From positions 6,076,001 through 6,140,000 of the forward strand of contig NC_003076.8 in assembly GCF_000001735.4 (NCBI RefSeq): a DNA stretch of 64,000 nt. The letters are read 5' to 3'. The position numbers and the translations under genes are program-made. The notes under the pieces were generated by a model, which saw only the letters and a program-made list of their open reading frames with translations, was not told where the DNA came from and did no database searches. The stretch is from Arabidopsis thaliana (lineage: Eukaryota; Streptophyta; Magnoliopsida; Brassicales; Brassicaceae). The first letter of the stretch is position 1. The number at the start of each line of letters is the position of its first letter. Below are positions 50,920 to 62,440 of the stretch, piece by piece.

Positions 50920-51146
50920 GAAATATAAGATCCAATGTACTTGGACTTCTTTTCTTTTTTTGTCGTCAATTTCATTAAATCCTTAAAAGGATTACATGGT
51001 GAAAGGAAAACCCACATATACACAAAGTTAAAGCCCAATTAACCCAAATATTGATTACGATGAAAGAACAAAATGGGCTAAAAAGAGACACGTGTGTACA
51101 CGTGGAGGCATGGATGAAATATAAGATCCAATGTACTTGGACTTCT
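50920..51146 (-). mobile_element. 5'-truncated non-LTR retroposon with 31-bp target duplication
   Basis: The 31 bases beginning GAAATATAAGATCCAATGTA and ending CTTGGACTTCT occur exactly at 50,920-50,950 and 51,116-51,146. The 165 bases between, read on the minus strand, end in TTTAATGAAATTGACGAC followed by an A-rich tail that abuts the duplication. No Pol III A or B box is evident, so a LINE 3' end is likelier than a SINE. The target duplication is longer than usual for plant LINEs. Confidence 0.72.
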
Positions 51147-51777
51147 AAAATAACAAATAATGTAACACTAGATTTTAGAAAACAAAAACCATCCAACTCG
51201 ATCATTCATCAATATTATATAGAGAAAACAGTCATAATGTTAGAGAGAGACGTATGAATCGAAATTCATATTACTGTATTTCGATTACCTAAAAAGTTTC
51301 GAAAAAGAATTAAAAGTTTGTGTGGAAGATTCCAATACACGTTGCTATCGGAAGAAGACTTGGAAAATTATTCCTCAAGTCGTTAATGCTTGGAATTAGT
51401 GACTAACAATCATCATTATTCCATTGAAAGAGCCGCCCACGACGCGTTTCCATTTTCCACACCAGTCAAAGTTGATGTCTCAAATTAGTAACTGATTTAC
51501 AATTTTAAATTACAAAATACAAAGCCCGTACAAGCTAATGTAAACGGAAGTAAAACCAAATACATTAACAACTTTTAGTTTAGCTGTTCAAAGGACAGAG
51601 ATATGACCTCAACCTTAACCCAATCTTTCGTCTGTGTTTGAAACTTCTGCTCGTAAAGAGACTCTAGTAAAACCCTTCGGAAGAAATTTTTTAGGTAGTC
51701 GCCATCATATAATTTAAAGCTTATGAGACTTGTTATGTTACAAGCAGAGACCAAAGACTATTCATAATCACTTATCA

Positions 51778-51822
51778 GAGTATAAAATACTCTTTTTTTG
51801 TCAATCGAGTATAAAATACTCT
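51778..51822 (-). repeat. 16-bp direct repeat around a 13-bp T-rich insert
   Basis: GAGTATAAAATACTCT occurs at 51,778-51,793 and 51,807-51,822. The 13 bases between, read on the minus strand, are GATTGACAAAAAA, resembling the extreme 3' end of the retroposon at 50,951 (ATTGACGACAAAAAAA). It may be a very short retroposition scar; the repeat itself is nearly palindromic, so slippage is an alternative. Confidence 0.45.
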
Positions 51823-51951
51823 GATATCACTTATACAAAGTTCTACGAAACTCATTAAAGATTTGAGAGTGTACAAGGGACAAAAGGTGCTATAAATATC
51901 TCTTAAAAGAGAGCTAAAAGTTAAGGAAACACTTAACCAAGCAAACAACAA

Positions 51952-53193
51952 ATGGCTCTTTCAATCGTTCTTCTTCCCTTCATTCTCATTCTCATACCGA
52001 CTTTTCTCAGTTCGGTTTTCGCCGTTTCACCACTCAAAACTGATACGTTAAAACCGGGGCAGCAGCTCAGAGACTGGGAGCAGTTGATCTCTGCGGATGG
52101 TATCTTCACTCTCGGATTCTTTACACCTAAAGACTCATCTACTTCCGAACTCGGGTCAGCTGGTCTTAGATATCTTGGTATTTGGCCTCAAAGTATTCCA
52201 ATAAATCTAGTTTGGGTGGGTAACCCAACCGAATCAGTTTCTGATTCATCTGGTTCTCTATCCATTGACACCAATGGGGTTCTAAAGATAACACAGGCAA
52301 ACGCTATTCCAATCTTGGTGAACCAAAGACCAGCCGCGCAGCTTTCATTGGTCGGGAATGTGTCTGCCATTTTACTCGATACCGGGAACTTTGTGGTCCG
52401 AGAGATCAGGCCAGGAGGAGTTCCGGGTCGTGTTCTATGGCAAAGCTTTGACCATCCCACAAACACATTACTTCCCGGGATGAAGATTGGGTTTAACCTA
52501 AGAACCAAGAAAGAAGTATCAGTTACGTCTTGGATAACTGACCAAGTCCCAGTCCCAGGAGCATTCAGACTAGGACTAGACCCATCAGGAGCTAACCAGT
52601 TACTCGTCTGGCGCCGCGGGGAAATCTACTGGTCCAGTGGAATCTTGACGAACAATGGAAGCTCTCATTTGAACTTAGAAGTATCCAGACACTACATTGA
52701 TTATGAATTCAAGTTCGATTCAAATAAGTACATGAAGTACTTCAGCTACTCAATCAAGAAAGCTAATAGTTCGGTCTTTTCCAGCTGGTTCTTGGATACT
52801 CTAGGCCAAATCACTGTAACCTTTTCTCTCAGCAGTAACAATAGCAGCACCTGGATTTCCGAAAGCAGTGAACCCTGCAAGACGGATTTAAAGAACAGTT
52901 CAGCAATCTGCATCACGGAGAAGCCAACGGCTTGTAGGAAAGGGTCAGAGTATTTCGAACCCAGAAGAGGATACATGATGGAAAATAATACCGGTTATTA
53001 TCCATTTTACTATGACGATAGTTTGAGCGCTGGTCTTAGCGACTGTCATGGAACCTGCTGGAGAAACTGTTCTTGCATAGCTTTCCAAGCCTTTCCTGAT
53101 GGATGCCAATATTGGGAAAAAGGATCAAAGTTTGTTCCTTATGATAGCTTCAACTCCAATTTAGTAACTTATGTTCTTGATTCTGTAAAGTGA
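51952..53193 (+). CDS. AT5G18470: S-domain (curculin-like) lectin protein without kinase, 413 aa
   Basis: Single exon. Signal peptide at about residues 1-24 (LLPFILILIPTFLSSVFA). B-lectin (G-type, mannose-binding-like) domain at about 28-180: the KPGQQLRDWEQLISADGIFT and LGFFTPKDSS blocks, then VWVGNPTESVSDSSGSLSID, LDTGNFVVRE and VLWQSFDHPTNTLLPGMKIG. A second beta-rich region follows, then a Cys-rich PAN-like end (CHGTCWRNCSCIAFQAFPDGCQYW). In S-domain receptor kinases a transmembrane helix and kinase come next; here the frame ends, so this is a free extracellular lectin. Convergent with the PPR gene, with 61 bases between stop codons. Confidence 0.93.
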   Translation: MALSIVLLPFILILIPTFLSSVFAVSPLKTDTLKPGQQLRDWEQLISADGIFTLGFFTPKDSSTSELGSAGLRYLGIWPQSIPINLVWVGNPTESVSDSSGSLSIDTNGVLKITQANAIPILVNQRPAAQLSLVGNVSAILLDTGNFVVREIRPGGVPGRVLWQSFDHPTNTLLPGMKIGFNLRTKKEVSVTSWITDQVPVPGAFRLGLDPSGANQLLVWRRGEIYWSSGILTNNGSSHLNLEVSRHYIDYEFKFDSNKYMKYFSYSIKKANSSVFSSWFLDTLGQITVTFSLSSNNSSTWISESSEPCKTDLKNSSAICITEKPTACRKGSEYFEPRRGYMMENNTGYYPFYYDDSLSAGLSDCHGTCWRNCSCIAFQAFPDGCQYWEKGSKFVPYDSFNSNLVTYVLDSVK

Positions 53194-53254
53194 TGTGTGG
53201 TTGTAACTTGAACGAGCAATTATGTAACCAGACTAGTATCAGTAAAGGGGTTTA

Positions 53255-54775
53255 TTAAGAAACTAAAGAATCAAGCAGTTCAAAGACATGCACCAACTTC
53301 CTCTCTTTACAAATTGATTCAACCACAGCTCCCCAAGATTTGGGCCCTGGTATGAGACCTATCCTCAGAAATCCAATAAGAACCCGAACCCCGATTTCTG
53401 TATACCCGGATTCGCAAAGCCGAACCACCAATTCATTCCAAGTAGCATGGTGAGGCCAAATCCCTCTCTCAGACATCACACTCAGAAACTTCACCGCTTT
53501 CTCGAGCTCACCATTACAACACAACGCGTTCAATATGATCCTATAACTACCTTTGTTCAGATGAACTCCTTCAGATCCCCATTGATCCAGCATCTGAAGA
53601 GCTTCCTCTGATCTTCCTTCGCTGGACAAGCCCCTGAGTATTACATTATAAGTTAATGTATCAGCTCTGCATCTGGATGCTTTCATCTCTCCAAGTAGTT
53701 TCATAGCCTCATCAGTTTCACCATTTCTACAAAAGCAGTTCATCAATGTGGTATAACCAACAGTGTCGAGTTTCAACCCCGTTTTCTTCACCTCGTCAAA
53801 AGTTTGTTTAGCTTCCTGAATCTTTCCCACTTTACAAAACCCATTCATTAGAGCTGAGTAATTGTACACATTTGGGTTGCACCCATTCTTCTTCATGAAG
53901 TCTAAAATCTTCTTGGCTCTCTCAACTTCCCCTGCACGACAGAATCCGTTGATCATAACATTGAAAGTCACAGGGTCTGGCGAAATCCCTTCTTTCGAGA
54001 TCATATCCTCGAACAATTCCACCGCTTCTTTCGATCTCGAGTGTGCAAACAGACAGTCCATAAGGGTTGAGTAAGTGATCGAATTGGGATACGAAATCCC
54101 AGACCTTTTCATCTCCTCCACAACTAGAAACGCAAAATTGATATCCCCATTCTTGCAGTGGTGCTTCACTAGAATATTGAAAATGCAAGTATTTGGCTGC
54201 AATCCAAGATTGTGTTTGGCATACAAGAGTAGTTTCCGGGACAAATTAACCTCCCCTGAATCAATAAGGAGATTCAAACAAGTACTAATGGCATTGAGAG
54301 AAGGCTTGACACGAGCAATCACTTGAATCAAGTTAAACATCTCCATAACTTTATCATGCAAATCAGACCTGGAGAAATGTCTCATCAGGTTAAGAAACAA
54401 ACTTTCTTGGAACCTGCAAGTCTCATACTTCATCTGATGAAGAATGGCATCAACAGCTAGAAACTTCTTGTGCCTAACGAGATTATCTAAAAGAACAGAG
54501 TATGTAGCATTGTTATGGTTAAAACCTTTCTGCTGAGAAGCTTTGTTGAAGATATCAAGCACACCCTGAGGATCTCTCTCTCGTTTCATCAAACTGACAG
54601 CAGATTCGTGAGAGATAAACTTGGTTTTGGGGTTTGTTTCCACAGGTGAGATAGAGGATTCTGGTGGTGGGCTTGGTTTCTTCTTCTTCTCCGAGAAGCA
54701 AATGGGAGATACCCATGATCGTGAAGACGATGAGAACCGGCGATGTTCATTGATTATCGAAGTTGTGAAGCGCAT
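53255..54775 (-). CDS. AT5G18475: P-class pentatricopeptide repeat protein, 506 aa
   Basis: Intronless. I chose the ATG at 54,773-54,775 because the protein then begins MRFTTSIINEHRRFSSSSRS, a convincing organelle presequence; an in-frame ATG at 54,866-54,868 would add 31 residues. About ten PPR motifs follow from about residue 100, for example TFNVMINGFCRAGEVERAKK, YNYSALMNGFCKVGKIQEAK and GYTTLMNCFCRNGETDEAMK. There is no E or DYW tail. Organelle RNA-binding protein by family. Its stop lies 61 bases from the lectin gene's stop on the other strand, so the two transcripts probably overlap. Confidence 0.93.
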   Translation of the reverse strand: MRFTTSIINEHRRFSSSSRSWVSPICFSEKKKKPSPPPESSISPVETNPKTKFISHESAVSLMKRERDPQGVLDIFNKASQQKGFNHNNATYSVLLDNLVRHKKFLAVDAILHQMKYETCRFQESLFLNLMRHFSRSDLHDKVMEMFNLIQVIARVKPSLNAISTCLNLLIDSGEVNLSRKLLLYAKHNLGLQPNTCIFNILVKHHCKNGDINFAFLVVEEMKRSGISYPNSITYSTLMDCLFAHSRSKEAVELFEDMISKEGISPDPVTFNVMINGFCRAGEVERAKKILDFMKKNGCNPNVYNYSALMNGFCKVGKIQEAKQTFDEVKKTGLKLDTVGYTTLMNCFCRNGETDEAMKLLGEMKASRCRADTLTYNVILRGLSSEGRSEEALQMLDQWGSEGVHLNKGSYRIILNALCCNGELEKAVKFLSVMSERGIWPHHATWNELVVRLCESGYTEIGVRVLIGFLRIGLIPGPKSWGAVVESICKERKLVHVFELLDSLVS

Positions 54776-55306
54776 TGTATCTCCTCTGTAATCAAGAGAA
54801 GAAGACAGTAAAATTAGGTTAAGAAGAGTAAAGCTACTTCCTTTAAACTTAAAGCAATCCATTGGCATTCAATTGAACATGAAGAATCAGATATTCGATA
54901 TTACCTTATTGGATTGACGGCACCACCGTAAGGAGTGATAAGTTCTATGGTGGATTAAAGTTGTGATTTTTAATGGGTTTTCTCAGAAATCGAAACAGAG
55001 CAAAACTGCGAAATCAATAAACTCATCGGAGAGGTTGAGTGAAGACGATGGTGGAAATCCGGTTCGGTTAATTCAAAATTAAATCCCGGTCCGTACGGTT
55101 TGGATTACAAATGGTTAAACCCACGGTTTGGTTTAAAAATGTGTCTCTTCTGGTTCTTGTTGAATTCTGATAGGATCTTGTGTTGTTGTTATGAGACATA
55201 ATGACAAAGAAAGAACAAAGGTGTAACCATTTCAAGACAGAATTATAGGCTCTGTTGTTTCTGAAAGTTACAATGGTGATTGGTGACACTTTTACATATT
55301 TTGTTG
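54776..55306. other. PPR upstream region and IPUT1 3' flank
   Basis: About 530 bases: the leader and promoter of the PPR gene on the left, the 3' UTR of IPUT1 on the right. No other feature. Confidence 0.55.
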
Positions 55307-57787
55307 TCAACAGAGGAAACATAGGGAATTTGATCTCGTCGTGTCACGACGGTCTTCTAGACCTTTCAAGAACCATCTCACCGCGAGGTGCTCTGAAGCA
55401 TAAGTCATGAAGGCAGCTAGAATTATGGCTAGACCCACCATTAGACCCAACCTGTTCAATATGTGATAAACCAGCAACTATAAGGACAAGAATGTGTTGA
55501 ATCAATAACAAGAACCTTTCTTTCACGAGTTGATTAAGAAAATTTACCTCGTGAATAAAGCAGTGATCCCCAAAATGTAAGGTAAAGAAACTGCAGCAAT
55601 AGCCAGAAAAGCCATCCCTAATCCATAATACAATGTAGTAACGTCACAAGACCCACCTGCTCGCTGATGAACTATTGAGACAAGAAAAATGGTCTTAGTT
55701 CCCAACTTTGTAGAGAATGGTACGATTACCGATTATCACAATTTGTTGTTTTCTTCTCATGTCCATACCTTTTGCGGAATCATCCAAGGAAGATGATTCT
55801 GATTGTATCGCTATTCTCTTTCCATGTTGATGCACAAAAAGCAAGAAGACACCAAACAAAAGAAAGAAGATTGTAAAAGTCCATTCATACACCAAGACCA
55901 AGCCAGTCCATGGCATGATTTGCCTAGGCACAATCGCAAAGGAAATTCCAAGAGATAACAGAACAGCAGTAAAACAGACGACAACTGAAACTGCGCCTAA
56001 GTGTTGAGGAACCTTGGACTGTGCGTTGCCACTGTGGGGCTGCAGACAGAAGCAATAGTAACATTGTTCAGATTAGATCAAAAAAATTTAAAAGTTAACC
56101 ATAACGATTTGATGTAGAAACTCACTTGATAGCTGGGACTCATGGTAGATACACCGCCATAACCAAGTGTTCCATTAGATCTAACTTTGTAATAAAGATA
56201 TCTAATCTGATTGCTGAACGAGCTCCAGCACAATGAACCCTCACGGCCCTGCGAGAAATCAGAAAACATAAAATCAAATTACAATCCAAGAACGATGAAT
56301 GTAGTCGAGGTGAAGGTACCAAAGAAGTCTTAACCTGAATGGATCGGTAAATGCAGAACAAAAGTGCACAAAGAGGTAACAAGAAAAGGAACTTGACGAC
56401 GAGTTCATCATGTTGGTTACTACCACCTCCAGTTCCAGGAAGAGTTTCCTCAAGCTTTACCCTAATGCTCTGCAATTGTTCACGGTGAAATCAGACTTAG
56501 AGAAATTCACTCAATAGAAACCTAAAAATCATAGTGAAGAAGAAGACCTACATGCCAAGCATCAACAGGTTTCACGAGCCATGCTGTCCACCAGTCCCAA
56601 GGCTTAAGAGGGCCTAGAGTGTAGTGAATGACGTGAAGTTTACTGTCATCAACCATCCACTGCAGAAATAATGAGAAAACACAAAGATTCAAACAGCTGA
56701 AGAAAAAGACAGTTATACTTTTAAACCAATCAAAACCAATCCCAAATTAACCACTACGTATTCCAAGATCACTTCGACTTCATAGAAAGCCATAGACTTT
56801 AACAGCAAAAATGAAAAACAGAACCAAATAGACACCACGAGACTAACTACAACTTTGTTTCCTAACTAAATACCTTATTAGCAAGCATATAAAGACCAAC
56901 ATCCGCATTGTATAATGTCGAAAGCCTCTCCATAGCAGGAACTGGTCTGGTTTTCAAGACTTCAGGAGTTACACTAGGATCGAAAACACGAGCATTCGGG
57001 AAATCCGGATAATACGAATTCAAGAACCCTTGATCTCCTCCAGTATAAGAAGACAAAGTCTTCACTTTCCGCATCATGTCATTAAAAAGAGCTTCAGATG
57101 GTTCAACAACCATCACACCAGAGTTTAGCCTCTCAGAATGCTTCAAGTTTGCGCAAAACTTAGAACACTTAAACAGATCCTCAATGTTCTTTACCACAAT
57201 AGTATCAGCATCAAGATACACAACTACACAAAAAAAAAGACAAAGCTTTTGAGATTTAAGTTCTCAAACCGGAATCCAACGAAAAAAACTGCTGAAATCT
57301 CCTACCTTTCTTATAATCAGTCATGTTAAAGATCTTAAGCTTTGTATAAACACCCCAGAACCTAGTCGGATGAACTTGATTTGGATTTGCCAGTAAACTA
57401 ATCTTCTCTACTTTCCATCCATCAGCCTATAGAATCAAAAGCAAACAACTTTAAACAAAGCAGTATGTGATCAAATTTAAGCTCAAACTCAATCGAAAGG
57501 AGAACTCTTTAGATCTTTAAACTACTATAACTAGACAATAAAAACCAAACCTTGAGTAACTTCTTAGAGTAGTCTGAGACACCATCAGAAACCAAAGCGA
57601 CCATATCCTTAGTGGATCCAGTGTCACGAATCGATTTACCCAATACCCTAACTCCTAATAAGAACTCATCTCCATACAAAAGTGTGACATAAGCTACTTT
57701 ACTTGATTCAGATCCAAACGAACCATTTAACTGAATTGAAACGAGGGCAAGGAGAAGAACCCAGAGACTCGTCTTGAGTCTCACCAT
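55307..57787 (-). CDS. IPUT1: Inositol phosphorylceramide glucuronosyltransferase (GT8, IPUT1/PGSIP6), 537 aa
   Basis: Nine exons: 57551-57787, 57306-57426, 56874-57223, 56552-56659, 56335-56469, 56126-56248, 55769-56039, 55548-55671 and 55307-55451; 1614 nt. Signal peptide or anchor at residues 1-20 (LWVLLLALVSIQL). GT8 catalytic domain at about 30-290: VAYVTLLYGDEFLLGVRVLG, the DXD metal site in VVYLDADTIVV, LNSGVMVVEPS, GGDQGFLNSYYPDF and HVIHYTLGPLKPW. The C-terminal half has five or six hydrophobic membrane segments (FLFLLPLCALLFCIY, AVSVVVCFTAVLLSLGISF, WTFTIFFLLFGVFLLFV, ALFTRLGLMVGLAIILAAF and others). By family and recalled locus (AT5G18480) it moves glucuronic acid from UDP-GlcA to inositol phosphorylceramide in the Golgi, an essential step for plant GIPC sphingolipids. 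It had earlier been called PGSIP6 from glycogenin similarity. Confidence 0.93.
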
Positions 57788-58274
57788 AGTTATTCGGATC
57801 TCAATTTTCTCGAAAACCAAATTCCTAATTTAAGGAAAGTATACGTTGAATTGAAATAAGATTTTGAATTTTCTTCGTTGTTTGTTCTGTCTGTGTCTGA
57901 AACCTCACCTTTGTTCCTTGTCACCGCCGTCGTTTTAGAAACCGAGAAAGTTTTTATAACCTACGACGAAGTCTACCACAACATATTCTAGATCCTTATG
58001 TTAATTATTAAACTACGTCGTTTCCTCGTTTCGATAAGTAAAAAGGCACATGTTCACTAATCCAACTTTGATCACTTAGGAATCTATCTATCTGTACCTC
58101 ACATGGATTTAAGGGCAATTTGAATATATATATAGAGTTAATAACAGGCTTGTAAGATCGAAATGATTAATATTGAATCCAAAATTTGTATACAATTTCC
58201 ATATATATATATATACACACTTATTTACACATACACTTAGCAAAAAGCTTCACTGAAACAGAGGAGCTCTGTTT
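57788..58274. other. IPUT1 promoter and 3' flank of the VPS62-like gene
   Basis: About 490 bases with the IPUT1 leader at the left and an (AT)n/(AC)n run at about 58,199-58,220. No gene seen. Confidence 0.55.
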
Positions 58275-60554
58275 TCAACAAATTTCATCTCCTTCCCAAT
58301 TATCCTTCTCCTTTGGTCCTGTAGGACCTTCCTCACCGTAAAGCTCAATAGGAAACAGACTCTCAAAAGAATTCCTCAGAATCAGTGGAAGTAGATCAAT
58401 GATCTTATTGATCTCAGCTGCTGAATCATATACTATAGTTGGTCCCCATTCTCTCATAAACTGCAGCCAGTACGGTTCTGAAACCGCTCCTTCGCCTAAA
58501 TACTCTGCTGCTACGATTCTGTACCTTTGACTAGAATCCACCATATACTTGCTTTTCGCAACATCGTTTCTTACTCCAATCCCGAGCTTCGACGGGCCTT
58601 GAAGATACATTCCCGGGTGTGGGAAACTAGCGTGACCGTGTTTGGATGAGTACACAACCGGTTTATTGCTTCCTTTGACAAACTCAAGATCCGATACATC
58701 AACCCATCCTCCACCACTATGCTGTGAGAAGAACATCTGTGTAAGATCGCCGTTGAAGTTGCTTATCCGGAATGTGAAATGTTCCCAATCACCAACATGC
58801 TCTCCAAGGCGGTTCATTGGTACCGTGAGAAGCCCGATTTTGAGAGTGGCTGGACCATTAAATGGACAGAATATCCACATTACAACGTCCGTGAAAATCC
58901 CGCCAAGCGCGGGTTTCACGTGGACGTAAAGCTCTGAGCTTTCTATATTTCCCTTCTTTAGATTACTTCTAACTTCTTCATCTTCAGGGAGATCAATCCA
59001 GAAGCTCCCATCGTTTTCTCCACCCGCAGGCAAGTTCGAGCCAGCTGAGTTAATCGGTTCGCCTTGAGATTTCCCAAACCGGTGCAACAAAGCTCCGTTT
59101 TTAAAGAACCATGGCACAGACGAAGGCATGTAAGTCTCTTCGGGATGGAAGTAGACCATCGGTCCATAATGGTGAATAAGTGCATGGACCTGATCAAGAT
59201 TTGGCATACCTTGTAGGCTCGGGTCGAGATTTTTCAAACACGCAATGTTCATGGCGGCTTTATTATCAGAAGACAGATCATTAGTAGAGCAAACGAATGA
59301 CCCAACCTCCACTCCACGAGACCAAATACCTCTCTCGCAAGGTTTAGTGCTCCAAACATTAAAAGATCCTACACCAAGAACCTTCTCACCGGTTTCACAG
59401 CTCTCTGTAAGATCCTCTCGTACACATCTCACTTCATCAACTTCAGGCTCCTCTGATCCATCAGTGACAATAACTCCCACGGCTCTATAACCAACAGGAG
59501 GATTAGGTAACCAGAAGTAGCAATCTGAATCTGAACTCCAAACTAAAGAATAATTCAAAGGCTTTTTCAAAGGAGGGCGATGATCATCCGCTAGATGACC
59601 GGGCTTGTTAGCCCGAGCTGCAAGAACAAAGCCTCTCAATGGCTGATTGTTTGGCTGGCAGTAATGACCAAGGCAATGGAAACCTTCTGGTATCCCCACA
59701 GGTTTGTAAAAAGATGCGCATCTTAATTTACCACGCGAGGTGCCACATTTCCAAACTCTATCGAACTCGGTGACTTTCACCACTTGGATTTCTCCAAGAC
59801 TTATCCTTCCAGTAGCAAAACCTCTGCCTGAAACAAAGACAAACAACCATTAGAAACAAAGACTAATCAACACGTTATCATCATCAACCATTACTCAACA
59901 TTATCCAAAGGGTTGTTGGGAAACGATAAAGAATTAAAGAATCAAAACTATGATAGAGTAATTATACCATATCCATTTTCATCGTGCTACATTAATAACT
60001 CTTTCTATAAGGTCATGCATTATTGCTCACATTATTGAAGCTCAAAAAAACCTACCTTGTGTAAGTCAGTAACTAATTTTTCTTAAGGTCAATTAAAATG
60101 TTGTTAGTCCAAAAACTTTGACCACAGAACAAAAATCATGAAACAAATGTCAAAACAATGAACTAGTAAAACAGACAACAACAGGTGCCAATGTTGAATA
60201 TTCCAACGAATTTTATTCAGAAAAGGAAAACTCAAAAAGTAAAATTATTATCCATAACATTGAATATCAATTCATGATGATATGGAAACATTAAACATCA
60301 ATTTGATCTTTAATGTAATGTATAGAAATCATGAAAATATCCAAAATTAGAAATAAAAATAGATAACTGTTTGACAACAAAAAAATCTGCAAGTTGATTT
60401 GTAAATAATTGCAATTTCCAAGAAAAGATGATGGTACTACTGTACCTTGTGGCCATTGAGGAAGAGGAGATGGAAGCGAGAAGGGCTTTGACTCGGACGA
60501 TTCCGATTCCAACTCGGAGAAACCTTTATTCCAGTAGAAGCAATCGCAAAACAT
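58275..60554 (-). CDS. AT5G18490: VPS62-like / DUF946 protein, 553 aa
   Basis: Two exons, 60446-60554 and 58275-59827; 1662 nt. The short first exon codes MFCDCFYWNKGFSELE and a Ser-rich stretch; the second codes the whole conserved plant DUF946 / vacuolar-sorting-62 domain: VTEFDRVW, GFHCLGHYCQPNNQPLRGFV, YFWLPNPPVGYRAVGV, YGPMVYFHPEETYMPSSV, NRLGEHVGDWEHFTFRI, FFSQHSGGGWV and YSSKHGHASFPHPG. No signal peptide or membrane segment. The molecular function of the plant family is unknown to me; the VPS62 name comes from similarity to a yeast protein. The leader region contains a (CT)n repeat on the coding strand (60,702-60,719). Confidence 0.92.
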
Positions 60555-62440
60555 CGTTTTGATTTCGAGACTAAGATTATCAGGAGCAAATCGGCGACTT
60601 CTTTCTCCGGAGACTCAAGGAAACTCACAGTTCCTATCAGATCGGAGCTTCTCTCTACTTCTCAGAGCTTCAAGGCGATGAGAGAAAAAGAAAAGAGATG
60701 ATAGAGAGAGAGAGAGAGAAGGTGTGGTACTTGCGTGTGAGGGAAGTTCAATTCAATGGTGGTGTGCCTTTGGAGTTTGGAGTTTGGCCCTTTTTATTTG
60801 TTTTCTGTGCTTTTTATTCCCTTTTTCAGATTTTGTCCCTTTCTTTCAACGTTTTCTATTAAGACCCCTGTATTTACAAATAATTCAAATTTCACCCCAA
60901 CAAAACCAAATGTCAAAAAATTTCTCGTTTCTTTCAAAAGGAAATTATCTTGAAATAATAAACATTGGTTTTGATAATGTCAGTTTACGAGAATTTTATG
61001 CACGTCTTTCAGAATTTTTTAATAAGAAATTGTAGTATGTTTTTAACGTTTTGGGATTATACATAAGTTTTTGTAATTCTTCTGTTTGTTTGCTTATCCG
61101 CAAAGAAGAATAATGCTTACAAGTTTTATCATAGTGCGGGTTGGATTGTATTTAATGCACACTTTTCATATTATTTTTTCTGTCTTAATGTGTTTTGGAA
61201 AGTTCCACTACTGTTTTTCTATACGCAAGAAAACTCCGACTAATTTCAGACATATTAAATACCAGATATTTCTTATTTAAACATAAAATAGCTAAAACAA
61301 TTCTCTATTCTCTAAGATTAAGGTTTTGTATACTACTTTTCATGTTTAGCAAAGGGATTTAGCTAGTATATTAGTCATAGTGTCATACCCTATGTGTTTT
61401 TTGTATCAATGTTACTCTATACCATTTTTTAAAAACGTACTAATAGTCTAAAACACATCATTAGGTTGTTTACCGTTTCCAACATGTTAACAACTTAACA
61501 TAAAAGAAATTTCCGTAAGTTTTATTATACTTTCATAATAGTATTATTAGAGGTAGTAGTACTCATGAAATAAATAAATAAATCTAATGATGATATTGAT
61601 TTCAGAGAAACTATCTAGTAATAGACCGTTAATCTTTCCAGGGGCTAATTAATCAAACAAGTGAAATTAGCATCAACTTGATAATTTTACGTTATCTGAA
61701 ACATAAAGTCATTTTCATCGGTTTGTCATGGAGATGATTATTTTAAAGAATTCTTCAAAACGAACCAAGCCGCCTAACTAGACTGTGGACATTCTCTTCT
61801 TTTTGAACTTGGGCTTTATGAATTTGATTATATCAGCTAAACTTGGGATATATCAAAATTATGTCTCAGCTGCTTAAAATTAAATTAACACTCGTACTTT
61901 CACATGCATTAAAAATTATGTCTTTCTTTCCTTACAAACATTTGCTGATAATGATATATATATATATATATATAAATGTCTTTCTTTATTTATTTTTGTC
62001 TATCTATTTATCGAAAAACTTCAATGAGATTATTTACTTGCATAAACAAAGTTTTGAGAGAAAACCAAACATCAGAATAGTGAAACAAATGGCATTAATT
62101 TGACATTTATTTATAATAAAACAGACCCAAAACAAACATATGTTCAACAATTTCATTTAAGACCAAAAGTAAAAGAGTTGTGTATTTAGTCAACGAGATT
62201 TAGTTTGACATTCCCATTAGTTACACACTCTGTCAGTTACAACAAGATTAAAACTTTTTAGGTTAGTCTTCTTCTTCACTCTTTTTATCCATTCCTCACA
62301 AAACCAAAAAAGTCTTCACCTTTGCACCAAAAAAAAAAAAAAAGTCTTGACATTGTTTCGTCGGTCGTCACTTTTGCTAGCTAATAAAAGCCAGAATAAA
62401 TAATTGGATTAAATCTTTTTTTTCTTTTCTTACTGTTTAT
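60555..62440. other. Intergenic region upstream of the VPS62-like and kinase genes
   Basis: The left end is the VPS62-like leader and promoter with a GA/CT microsatellite (60,702-60,719). The rest is AT-rich, with an (AT)n run at about 61,950-61,974 and an A run at about 62,328-62,343. No open frame with family character. Confidence 0.55.

Larger units (their letters stand above)
50506..51951. other. Intergenic region between the neprosin and lectin genes
   Basis: Holds the neprosin 3' UTR, a small retroposon insertion (50,951-51,115), a second tiny insertion scar (51,778-51,822) and the lectin promoter. No gene seen. Confidence 0.6.
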
